From contig DFIE01000058.1 in the NCBI GenBank assembly GCA_002372735.1, forward strand, positions 268-6,892: a stretch of 6,625 bases of DNA. The letters run 5' to 3'. The notes beneath the pieces were generated by a model that saw nothing but the letters and a program-made list of their open reading frames with translations, was not told the origin of the DNA and ran no database searches. The DNA is from Clostridiales bacterium UBA3705. Lineage in GTDB: Bacteria > Bacillota_A > Clostridia > Oscillospirales > Oscillospiraceae. The position numbers were made by a program, and so were the translations under genes. Positions 1-5,561 of this stretch are shown piece by piece (positions within the stretch are counted from its first letter, which is position 1; every line of letters begins with the position of its first letter).

Positions 1-220
1 CGCCACAGGAAGGTGACGATCTGCCCCCGGGTGCAGGGGTCCTCCGGGGCAAAGCGGTCCGGCGCCATGCCCTTGGCAATCCCCTGCTCCACCGCCCAGG
101 CCACGGCCTTGCCGTAATACCGGGACGGCTCCACGTCGGCAAAGGGGGTTTCGGTCCCCTGGGGCGCCGGGCTGCCCATGGCCCGCCACAGGAAGGTGAC
201 GATCTGCCCCCGGGTACAGG
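1..220 (-). repeat. Near-identical nucleotide repeat inside the two SLH motifs (1-37 and 184-220)
   Basis: Positions 1-37 and 184-220 match with a single difference (G versus A near the right end) and are exactly 183 bp apart, which is 61 codons. They encode the CTRGQIVTFLWR end of the two SLH repeats. The flanking repeat sequence is much more diverged, so the near-identity is confined to the conserved end of each repeat. Confidence 0.85.
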
Positions 221-1175
221 TCTGCGCCGGGGAGAAATGGGTCTGGTCGGTGCCGTTGGTGACCTGCTTCCACACCGCCCAGGCCACCGCCCGGCTGTAG
301 AAGGCGTCCCGGGGCACGTCCGCAAAGGGCTCTTGGACCTGGACCAGGTCAATCAGCACAGAGTCCACCGGGTTGCCTGCGGCATCGGTGAACTGCTTCC
401 CGTTCCAGCGGCCCCCCTGGGGCTCCACGATCCGCGCCGGGAAGGGAATGGACAGGTCCACCGGGTCGGAGGGGGACTCCACACGGCTGACCCGGACCTT
501 GCCCGCCAGCTCGATCCGCCAGCCCATGATGTTATCCGCCCGGGTCTCGCCCGCTTGAATGGAAACGCCGTCCCGGCCCCAGATGGTGTCTGCAGTGACC
601 TGAGAGTGGTCGATTGTCACGCCAAAAATGCCGGAAATACTGCCGGCGTTTACCACCGCGCTGCCGATCGAGACGCTCTCGCCGCCGCCGCTGATCTCCG
701 GGCAGGTCACCGTACCGCCCAAAATATTGACCCCCTGGACGCCCAACAAACCGTTGTACATCAGGCTCCCCGTGGGCATCGGGTCGGCAAGCGCCGGGCA
801 GACCAGGTTGCCGCCGTCAAACCACAGGGTGCCGCGGGCATGGACGCCCTTGGCCGTGAGGACCTCCTCCTCCCCCTGGATGGTGAGATCCTCCATGGAA
901 ATCACCCAGCCCAGGGTGCGGTCCACGTCAAGAATCAGGTTGGTGTGCTCCCAAAAGACGTAGGAGCGGCCCTCCTCCAGCTCACTGAGATACACATATC
1001 CCCCTGCGGTGGGCAGGCAGCCGTATTCTTCATACAGCTCCATGCAGGCCTGGGCAGTGTACTCGTCCACAGTGTCCGGGATTTCCGGCAGGGCTTCGGC
1101 GCCGGCCCGGGGCATACCGCCCCACAGGGGCAGGACCAGGCACAGGCAGAGCAGCAGTGACACAATACGTTTCAT
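1..1175 (-). CDS. Secreted SLH-domain protein with an unrecognised N-terminal repeat-like region (3' end cut by window edge)
   Basis: A secreted protein probably held on the cell wall by S-layer homology repeats; 391 residues are visible with no stop before the window edge. Residues 1 to about 26 form a signal peptide: MKRI, a Leu/Cys-rich hydrophobic core, then AGA as a likely cleavage site. Residues 75-250 are rich in Gly, Val, Ile and Thr with short alternating stretches (for example GVNILGGTVTCPEISGGG). This resembles beta-helix or adhesin-like folds, but I recognise no family. Two SLH repeats follow, at about 283-332 and 344-391, each starting PFADV and ending CTRGQIVTFLWR, offset by exactly 61 residues. 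SLH proteins usually carry three repeats, so a third may lie outside the window. The ATG start is supported by an AAGGAGGAAAT ribosome binding site and a consensus promoter. The SLH assignment is firm; the function of the middle region is unknown. Confidence 0.9.
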   Translation of the reverse strand, partial: MKRIVSLLLCLCLVLPLWGGMPRAGAEALPEIPDTVDEYTAQACMELYEEYGCLPTAGGYVYLSELEEGRSYVFWEHTNLILDVDRTLGWVISMEDLTIQGEEEVLTAKGVHARGTLWFDGGNLVCPALADPMPTGSLMYNGLLGVQGVNILGGTVTCPEISGGGESVSIGSAVVNAGSISGIFGVTIDHSQVTADTIWGRDGVSIQAGETRADNIMGWRIELAGKVRVSRVESPSDPVDLSIPFPARIVEPQGGRWNGKQFTDAAGNPVDSVLIDLVQVQEPFADVPRDAFYSRAVAWAVWKQVTNGTDQTHFSPAQTCTRGQIVTFLWRAMGSPAPQGTETPFADVEPSRYYGKAVAWAVEQGIAKGMAPDRFAPEDPCTRGQIVTFLW

Positions 1176-1180
1176 TTGCA

Positions 1181-1191
1181 ATTTCCTCCTT
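1181..1191 (-). promoter_or_regulatory. Strong Shine-Dalgarno site of the SLH protein gene
   Basis: Read on the minus strand this is AAGGAGGAAAT, nearly a full complement of the 16S rRNA 3' end. The ATG at 1175 follows at a normal distance. It fixes the start of the SLH protein gene and predicts efficient translation. Confidence 0.9.
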
Positions 1192-1221
1192 GGTGCAAAA
1201 AACGGATTCTTCCACGATTCT

Positions 1222-1249
1222 ATTATACTCTGCTTTTGTGCCCTGTCAA
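1222..1249 (-). promoter_or_regulatory. Consensus sigma-A-type promoter of the SLH protein gene
   Basis: On the minus strand a perfect -35 box TTGACA (1249-1244) and a perfect -10 box TATAAT (1227-1222) are separated by 16 bp, one short of the usual optimum. Transcription would start near 1215, giving a leader of about 40 nt that holds the Shine-Dalgarno site. The promoter begins right after the terminator of the upstream cluster, so the SLH gene is a separate and probably strongly and constitutively expressed unit. I see no operator-like inverted repeat over the boxes. Confidence 0.92.
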
Positions 1250-1253
1250 CCGG

Positions 1254-1285
1254 AAAAGCGCCCCCGGGGGCAGTGCCTCCGGGGG
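1254..1285 (-). terminator. Rho-independent terminator at the end of the seven-gene cluster
   Basis: Positions 1261-1285 form a compact GC-rich hairpin. On the minus strand, CCCCCGGAGGC pairs with GCCCCCGGGGG with one A-C mismatch and a three-base loop. It is followed by CGC and a short T run (1257-1254). It starts 9 bases after the stop codon of the PRC-barrel gene. The T tract is only four bases, but stem strength and placement between a stop codon and the next promoter support the call. Confidence 0.8.
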
Positions 1286-1294
1286 TGGGCCGGG

Positions 1295-1570
1295 TTATGC
1301 CCTGCCCCCCAGGCTGTGGACGTGGCACTCCGGCAGGGCGCACTCCACCAGGATCAGATCGTCGCCGATGCGGCGGATGCAGGACCACGGGATCCGGTAG
1401 CAGCCGTCCCGGCCGAAGAGCTTGAAAAACCGGCAGGGCCCCGGCAGGATCAGGGCGTGGATTCTGCCGTCGGGCAGCTCCAGCTCCAGGTCGCTGACGT
1501 ACCCCAGGCGGCAGCCGTCAGAGAGGTTGATGACCTCCTTGCAGCGCAGTGCGGACAGCTTGGTACACAT
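1295..1570 (-). CDS. YlmC/YmxH-family PRC-barrel protein
   Basis: A small, probably cytoplasmic protein of 91 residues with a single PRC-barrel domain. It fits the YlmC/YmxH family found in spore-forming Firmicutes, linked by family knowledge to sporulation though the molecular role is unclear. Visible family features are LSALRCKEVINLSDGCRLGYVSDLELE near the N-terminus (about residues 5-31) and PWSCIRRIGDDLILVE near residues 61-76, the usual PW..I.+IG.D.ILV closing strand. Five Cys residues beyond the family norm (10, 20, 46, 57, 64, with more at 77 and 82) make it unusually Cys-rich. I chose the ATG at 1570 because the family consensus begins there. An in-frame ATG at 1624 overlaps the upstream stop as ATGA and would add 18 unfamiliar residues. 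It is the last gene of the cluster. Confidence 0.85.
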   Translation of the reverse strand: MCTKLSALRCKEVINLSDGCRLGYVSDLELELPDGRIHALILPGPCRFFKLFGRDGCYRIPWSCIRRIGDDLILVECALPECHVHSLGGRA

Positions 1571-1610
1571 AAAATCACCCCCGCCCAGTCTATGCCGACG
1601 GGCGGGGGTG
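1571..1610 (-). terminator. Intergenic hairpin: possible terminator or attenuator that also contains the ribosome binding site of the PRC-barrel gene
   Basis: Two perfect 11-bp arms (1576-1586 and 1600-1610, CACCCCCGCCC and GGGCGGGGGTG on the minus strand) surround a 13-nt loop. On the minus strand the hairpin is followed by ATTTT and then directly by the ATG at 1570. It begins 10 bases after the stop of the CcdA-thioredoxin gene. The only purine-rich ribosome binding site for the next gene, GGGGGTGA, is part of the 3' arm. The T tract is short, so partial termination or translational control is as likely as a full stop. Confidence 0.6.
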
Positions 1611-1620
1611 TATGACGCAA

Positions 1621-2901
1621 TCATTGGGCCAGGGCCTGGTCAATGGCGGACTGCATGATGCTGCCGCTGACGCTGCCGGGGATATAGCCCAGAATCTCCC
1701 CCTCCCGGGTGATCAGGAAGGTGGTGGGATAGGCGGTGATGCCCCACTGGGTCAGGCTTTCGCCGGTGGGATCCATCAGCACCGGGTAGGTGTACCCGTT
1801 CTGCTCCAAAAAGGCAGTGACTCCCTCCAGGTCCTCCTCGCCCCCCACGCCGGGGGTGGCAAGGCCCAGAATGATCACCTCGGGGTCCTCTTGGGCGGCG
1901 TAGGTCTCGTAGATGGTCTGGATGTCCGGCATCTCCTGGCGGCAGGGCGGACACCAGGTGGCCCAGAAATTCAGAAACACCACCTTGCCCCGGTACTCCG
2001 AGAGCTTGTGGGTCACGCCGTACTGGTCTGTCAGCTCCAGCGCCGGGGCCGGGGGCAGGGCTTGTTCCGCCTGCTCTGTGGCCTGGGTGCTGCCGGCAGG
2101 GGCGTCGGTCTCCACCGGGGCTTGCGGGGCGGTCTCCGCCGCCGTTTCGGCGGCGGCAGGGGGCTCGGCCCCCAGGCGGGCCAGGTCGCCGGACAGGCGG
2201 GTCATCAGGCCGGTGACCATCATCACGCCCATCAGGATCATCAGCACGCCCCCCAGGCGCACCGCCCAGGGCAGCAGCCGGCGGTGCTTTTTCAGCAGGG
2301 AGAGCAGCCCCGTGCTGAACAGGCCCACCGCCAGGAAGGGCAGCACAAAGCCCAGGGTGTACACCCCGATCAGCAGCAGGCCGGTGCCGCGGGTGCCGGC
2401 GGAGGCCGCCAGCAGCAGCACCGAGGCCAGGGCCGGGCCCACGCAGGGGGTCCAGGCAAAGCTGAACACAAAGCCCATGACCAGGGCCGTCAGGGGGGAC
2501 ATGGCCAGCTTTTCCAGCCGCAGGGGCAGCCGCCGCTCCGTGGCCAGCAGCCTGGACTGGCCGAACAGCCCCAGCTGGTACAGGCCGAACAGGATGGCAA
2601 CCACGCCCCCCGCCACCGCCAGCACCCGCTGGTGCCGACCCAGGAAGCCTCCCAGGGCCGTCATGCCCAGGCCCAGCAAAAAGAAAGCAAAGCTGATGCC
2701 CAGCACAAAGAAAAACGTGTTGCACAGCACCCTGCCCCGGGGATACCGGAGGGTGCCGTCCGCCTCTCGCCGGGCCGCGCCCCCGGACAGATAGCCCAGG
2801 TACACCGGCACCAGGGGCACCACGCAGGGGGAGAAAAAGCTCAGCAGCCCCTGGACAAACACCGTGAGCACCGGGACGCTGAGTTGAAACTCAAGCCCCA
2901 C
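1621..2901 (-). CDS. CcdA-thioredoxin (TlpA/ResA-like) fusion, transmembrane thiol-disulfide relay
   Basis: A single 426-residue membrane protein that should take electrons from cytoplasmic thioredoxin and pass them to an attached extracytoplasmic thioredoxin domain, which reduces disulfides outside the membrane. Residues 1-232 are a CcdA/DsbD-like domain with about six membrane segments and the two expected Cys in FFSPCVVPL (Cys26) and FAWTPCVGPAL (Cys153). Residues 240-287 are an Ala/Glu/Pro/Thr-rich linker. Residues 288-426 are a TlpA/ResA-like domain with the active site WCPPC (Cys317, Cys320) and the cis-proline in AYPTTF (Pro392). The start is GTG at 2901, preceded by GGAGAGGAGGGAT, and overlaps the glycosyltransferase stop by 11 bp, so coupling is likely. 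Related separate proteins serve cytochrome c maturation or, with CcdA and StoA, spore cortex formation; which applies here cannot be told. Confidence 0.93.
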   Translation of the reverse strand: MGLEFQLSVPVLTVFVQGLLSFFSPCVVPLVPVYLGYLSGGAARREADGTLRYPRGRVLCNTFFFVLGISFAFFLLGLGMTALGGFLGRHQRVLAVAGGVVAILFGLYQLGLFGQSRLLATERRLPLRLEKLAMSPLTALVMGFVFSFAWTPCVGPALASVLLLAASAGTRGTGLLLIGVYTLGFVLPFLAVGLFSTGLLSLLKKHRRLLPWAVRLGGVLMILMGVMMVTGLMTRLSGDLARLGAEPPAAAETAAETAPQAPVETDAPAGSTQATEQAEQALPPAPALELTDQYGVTHKLSEYRGKVVFLNFWATWCPPCRQEMPDIQTIYETYAAQEDPEVIILGLATPGVGGEEDLEGVTAFLEQNGYTYPVLMDPTGESLTQWGITAYPTTFLITREGEILGYIPGSVSGSIMQSAIDQALAQ

Positions 2902-3619
2902 GGGATCCCTCCTCTCCCCTGCCCACCCGGCGGCGGATCTGCCGCAGCTGGGCCAGCATCCGGAAGGTGTCCCGCAGGGTGTTCACCTTGGAGGCCCGGT
3001 GGTTCACAATCTTGACCGGCAGCTCCTGGATGGCATAGCCCAGCTTTTGGGCCCAGAGAATGGCCTCAAAGTCAAAGGCGAAGCCGTCGGTCTGCACCCG
3101 GGAGAAGATCTCACGGGCGGCCTGCCGGCGGAAGGCCTTGCACCCGCACTGGGAGTCGCTGAGCCGGAAGCCCCCCACCAGCCTAAGCACCAGAATGTAG
3201 GTTTTGGAGGCCAGCCGCCGCAGGGGGGTATAGCCGGCGTAGCCCTCGGGGTGCAGCACCCGGGAGCCCAGCAGCACCTGCTTATCCGGGGCTTGGTCCA
3301 TGGCCTCCACCACCCGGGCGATGACCTGGGTGCCGTAGGCCAGGTCGGCATCCAAAAACATCAGCAGCTCTCCCCTGCCCTCCAGCATACCGGTTTTGAC
3401 CGCCCGGCCCTTGCCCCGGTTGGGGGTATAGCCCAGCACCCGGACCCCGGGCAGGCCAAGGCCCTCCACCAGGGCGGCAGAGCCGTCGGTGGAGCCGTCG
3501 TCCACAAACACCAGCTCCCAGTCAAAGGGCTGGGCTGCCAGGTATTCGGTCAGCGTCCGCACCGTCTGGGGCAGGATGGCGGCCTCGTTGTACATGGGAA
3601 TGATAAGGGATAATTTCAT
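2891..3619 (-). CDS. Family 2 glycosyltransferase, dolichyl/polyprenyl-phosphate glycosyltransferase type
   Basis: A 242-residue GT-A glycosyltransferase expected to move a sugar from a nucleotide sugar to a polyprenyl-phosphate carrier at the inner face of the membrane. It starts with the typical beta strand LSLIIPMYNEA (3-13), followed by VDDGSTDGS (39-47), the nucleotide-binding RGKGRAVKTGM (68-78) and the metal-binding DAD at 90-92. DSQCGCKAF (155-163) and the TDGFAFDFEAILWAQKLGY segment (177-195) are hallmarks of the ALG5/DPM1-like branch. It ends in an Arg-rich tail (227-240) without a membrane segment, so it is probably a peripheral membrane enzyme. The sugar is unknown. The ATG at 3619 lies 27 bp after the DUF1653 stop and has only a weak ribosome binding site (AGAGA). 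Its 3' end overlaps the CcdA-thioredoxin gene. Confidence 0.9.
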   Translation of the reverse strand: MKLSLIIPMYNEAAILPQTVRTLTEYLAAQPFDWELVFVDDGSTDGSAALVEGLGLPGVRVLGYTPNRGKGRAVKTGMLEGRGELLMFLDADLAYGTQVIARVVEAMDQAPDKQVLLGSRVLHPEGYAGYTPLRRLASKTYILVLRLVGGFRLSDSQCGCKAFRRQAAREIFSRVQTDGFAFDFEAILWAQKLGYAIQELPVKIVNHRASKVNTLRDTFRMLAQLRQIRRRVGRGEEGSRGA

Positions 3620-3646
3620 AGGCGATCTCTTTTCTCGGGGGGAGCC

Positions 3647-3871
3647 TCAGAGCTGCTCCTGGCCCACATAGACGAACCGGGGCTGGCGCTTGCCGTCCCG
3701 CTCCACGGTTTCGGTAAACATGCGCAGGGGCCGGACCCACAGGCCCCGGTCCCCGTACAGGGGGCGGTAGACCACGAACTCCTCCAGGGTCTCGGAGTGG
3801 CGGGCCACCCCCAGGACCTCATAGTCCCGGCCCTTAAAGTGGCGGTAGCGCCCAAGGCGCAGGCTGCTCAT
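3647..3871 (-). CDS. DUF1653-family small protein
   Basis: A 74-residue, probably cytoplasmic protein that fits the DUF1653 family over its whole length. The visible signature is GRYRHFKGRDYEVLGVARHSETLE at 7-30, VVYRPLYGDRGLWVRPLRMF at 33-52 and a closing RFVYVG at 65-70. The family is widespread in bacteria and compact and beta-rich; its biochemical role is not known to me, so I assign none. The ATG at 3871 shares a 4-bp ATGA with the stop of the preceding E2-like gene. GGAGAAGG lies just inside that gene at a suitable distance, so the two are likely translated in a coupled way. Nothing in the sequence shows a functional link to the acyltransferases beyond this junction. Confidence 0.88.
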   Translation of the reverse strand: MSSLRLGRYRHFKGRDYEVLGVARHSETLEEFVVYRPLYGDRGLWVRPLRMFTETVERDGKRQPRFVYVGQEQL

Positions 3872-4830
3872 ACGGCAACCTTCTCCGGCACGGCGGCTTT
3901 CTCCGGCTCGGCCTGCTTCTGCTGGTCCAGCAGGAAGCGGCGGTCGTTCTTGGGCAGGTAGTCCACCTCAGTCTCGGCGGGGAGCTCCAGCAGGTCGGGG
4001 TGCTCCAGCAGATAGCGCACCAGCTTGACGGTTTTGGAGTAGTAATAGCCGTCGGCAATGCGCTCATCCAGGGTGATGCCCAGGTTCAGCACCGGGCGGA
4101 CGGTAACCGTGCCGTCGGGGTGGCACTCCGGGGCCAGGTGCTTCTTGCCGATGACCACAAAGCAGCTGCAGGTGCCCCAGTTGGACAGATGGTGATAGCC
4201 GCAGTTGAGGTCAATGGAGCCCAGGTTGGTGAGGAAAATGGAGGAATAGTTGGGGTCGTCCTTGATCAGGTCATAGGGCACCTTGCCCTTCCGGTCCAGG
4301 CTGAAGAGAATTTTCATCACCAGGCGCAGCACCCACCGGGGCAGCTTGAGCAGCTTGTCCATAAAGTAGGTGGAGTTGTCCACGTTGCCCTCCTTGCGCT
4401 GGGTGTGGATCTCCTGGCACAGGTCGTCATGGAGCTTGTCGATGGTGGCGTCGGGCTGGAATTTGCGGAAGGCCAGGCCCTCTTCGGACCGGTCGGAGAA
4501 TTTCTTCTTGACCACAAAGGCCACGGACAGGAACTTGCGCTGGTACATCCGGTTGCCGGAGATAAAGCGGTTCATCTTGGGCCGGAGCACAAAGGCCTTG
4601 ACCACCGCCGAGCAGATCACGTGGAAGTAGGTGTACTTGTCCTCGGTGCGGCCGGCGTTCTTTTTGGCCAGGTATTCCTCGATGGGCCGCAGGTCGATTT
4701 CCTCGTTGATATAGGCCTCGTTGTCGGCCCGGTTGGGGTAGAGATAGGCCATGAACTGGTTCATGGCAGGCTCCTTGTTGAGCCAAACGCCGTCAAAGCG
4801 GTCTCCCCGCTTGATTTTTTCCTTTGCCAT
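3868..4830 (-). CDS. Protein of the 2-oxoacid dehydrogenase E2 / chloramphenicol acetyltransferase fold, lacking the usual catalytic His
   Basis: A 320-residue soluble protein resembling the catalytic domain of E2 acyltransferases, with no lipoyl or peripheral-subunit-binding domain. Family features are the early KYTYFHVICSAVVKAF helix (65-80), IFLTNLGSIDL (198-208, matching the F..SNLG strand of E2), the WGTCSCFVVIGK strand (218-229) and LGITLDERIADG (250-261) at the place of the E2 motif S.DHRVIDG. There the catalytic His is Glu256, while Asp260 and Gly261 are kept. The C-terminus (303-320) is an Ala/Glu/Pro/Lys-rich tail. It may transfer acyl groups by altered chemistry or act as a non-catalytic partner. 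It follows the DUF1624 gene by 17 bp with GAAGGAT as ribosome binding site and overlaps the DUF1653 gene by 4 bp. Its place beside an acyl-CoA ligase and a membrane acyltransferase suggests an acyl-transfer role rather than a dehydrogenase complex. Confidence 0.85.
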   Translation of the reverse strand: MAKEKIKRGDRFDGVWLNKEPAMNQFMAYLYPNRADNEAYINEEIDLRPIEEYLAKKNAGRTEDKYTYFHVICSAVVKAFVLRPKMNRFISGNRMYQRKFLSVAFVVKKKFSDRSEEGLAFRKFQPDATIDKLHDDLCQEIHTQRKEGNVDNSTYFMDKLLKLPRWVLRLVMKILFSLDRKGKVPYDLIKDDPNYSSIFLTNLGSIDLNCGYHHLSNWGTCSCFVVIGKKHLAPECHPDGTVTVRPVLNLGITLDERIADGYYYSKTVKLVRYLLEHPDLLELPAETEVDYLPKNDRRFLLDQQKQAEPEKAAVPEKVAV

Positions 4831-4847
4831 ATTCTATCCTTCTTTTC

Positions 4848-5561
4848 TTAAAATAAACTCAAAATGCCCATCACCGCGCCGATCAGCGGCAGGTGGAGAA
4901 TGAAGATCCACAGGCTGTTGCGGCCGCAAAAGGTGAGCAGGCGGATAAGCGGCTGCCGGGGGTCCACCCCGGGCAGCCGGGTTTTTTTCTCTTGGTACAG
5001 CAGCCGGCCCAGCACCAGGCCCAGGCAGAACCAGCCCAGGTGGGGCAGGATGGGGAAATAGTCCCCCGAGGAGAACCCCGGGTACATCAGCCCCAGGGGG
5101 AACAGCAGCCTGGTTTGCACCACTGTGCCCTCAATGGCGTAGCCGGCAATCACCACGACCAGCCCCAGCGCCCCCAGGGCCCAGGTGGGCAGCTTTTTCA
5201 GCACCGGGGAGAGCATCATGCAAAAGCCCAGCAGGTGCAGCACCCCGAAGCGGATGACAAAGGCCCGGTCCAAAAGGCCCAGCAGCACCCCGATCCAGGA
5301 GCCCAGGGTCAGCACCATGCCGCCGGCAAACACCAGGGCGCCCCGGCGCAGCCCCCGGCTGCCCAGATGGGCGCACAGGCCGGAGAGCACCACAAACAGC
5401 AGCCCCGCGTGGCCGATGAACCACAGCAGCCACTCCGGCAGACGGAACCGCCCCAGCATCACCGAGGCGTAAAACAGGCTGTGAAACGCCACCACAAAGA
5501 CCATCATCAGGCCCCGCAGGGCGTCCAGCTCCCAGATCCGGGGCTTTTCCGTCCCGCTCAT
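4848..5561 (-). CDS. DUF1624 / heparan-alpha-glucosaminide N-acetyltransferase-like membrane protein
   Basis: A 237-residue integral membrane protein with about six or seven hydrophobic segments, belonging to the DUF1624 group related to the HGSNAT catalytic region. Members are thought to move acyl groups across or at the membrane onto sugars or lipids. The N-terminus RIWELDALRGLMMVFVVAFH (8-27) carries the typical R..LDALRG entry and a His at the end of the first membrane segment; another His lies in RFGVLHLLGF (104-113). The GDYFPILPHLGWFCLGLVLG stretch (166-185) is the most typical part of the family, and RNSLWIFILHLPL (214-226) closes the last helix. The ATG at 5561 overlaps the acyl-CoA ligase stop as ATGA, with GGAGGG just upstream, so translation is probably coupled. 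Its acyl donor could be a product of that ligase, which is inference. The specific acceptor is unknown. Confidence 0.88.
   Translation of the reverse strand: MSGTEKPRIWELDALRGLMMVFVVAFHSLFYASVMLGRFRLPEWLLWFIGHAGLLFVVLSGLCAHLGSRGLRRGALVFAGGMVLTLGSWIGVLLGLLDRAFVIRFGVLHLLGFCMMLSPVLKKLPTWALGALGLVVVIAGYAIEGTVVQTRLLFPLGLMYPGFSSGDYFPILPHLGWFCLGLVLGRLLYQEKKTRLPGVDPRQPLIRLLTFCGRNSLWIFILHLPLIGAVMGILSLF

Noticed and set aside
237..1160. Plus-strand open frame of 307 codons
   Set aside because: The minus strand here encodes a signal peptide and SLH repeats in one unbroken frame with promoter and ribosome binding site. The plus-strand product resembles no family.
1612..3015. Long plus-strand open frame of 467 codons
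   Set aside because: It lies opposite the clear CcdA-thioredoxin gene. Its product is a Gln/His/Gly/Pro-rich chain with no domain, as expected from the antisense of GC-rich codons with few stops.
3620..3646. Possible terminator or promoter between the DUF1653 and glycosyltransferase genes
   Set aside because: The 27-bp gap has a C-rich run and a short A-rich stretch but no stem and no recognisable -10 or -35 pair.
4000..4851. Plus-strand open frame of 283 codons
   Set aside because: It is the antisense shadow of the E2-like gene, with no domain and no ribosome binding site in a sensible place, and it shows mirrored hydrophobic composition.
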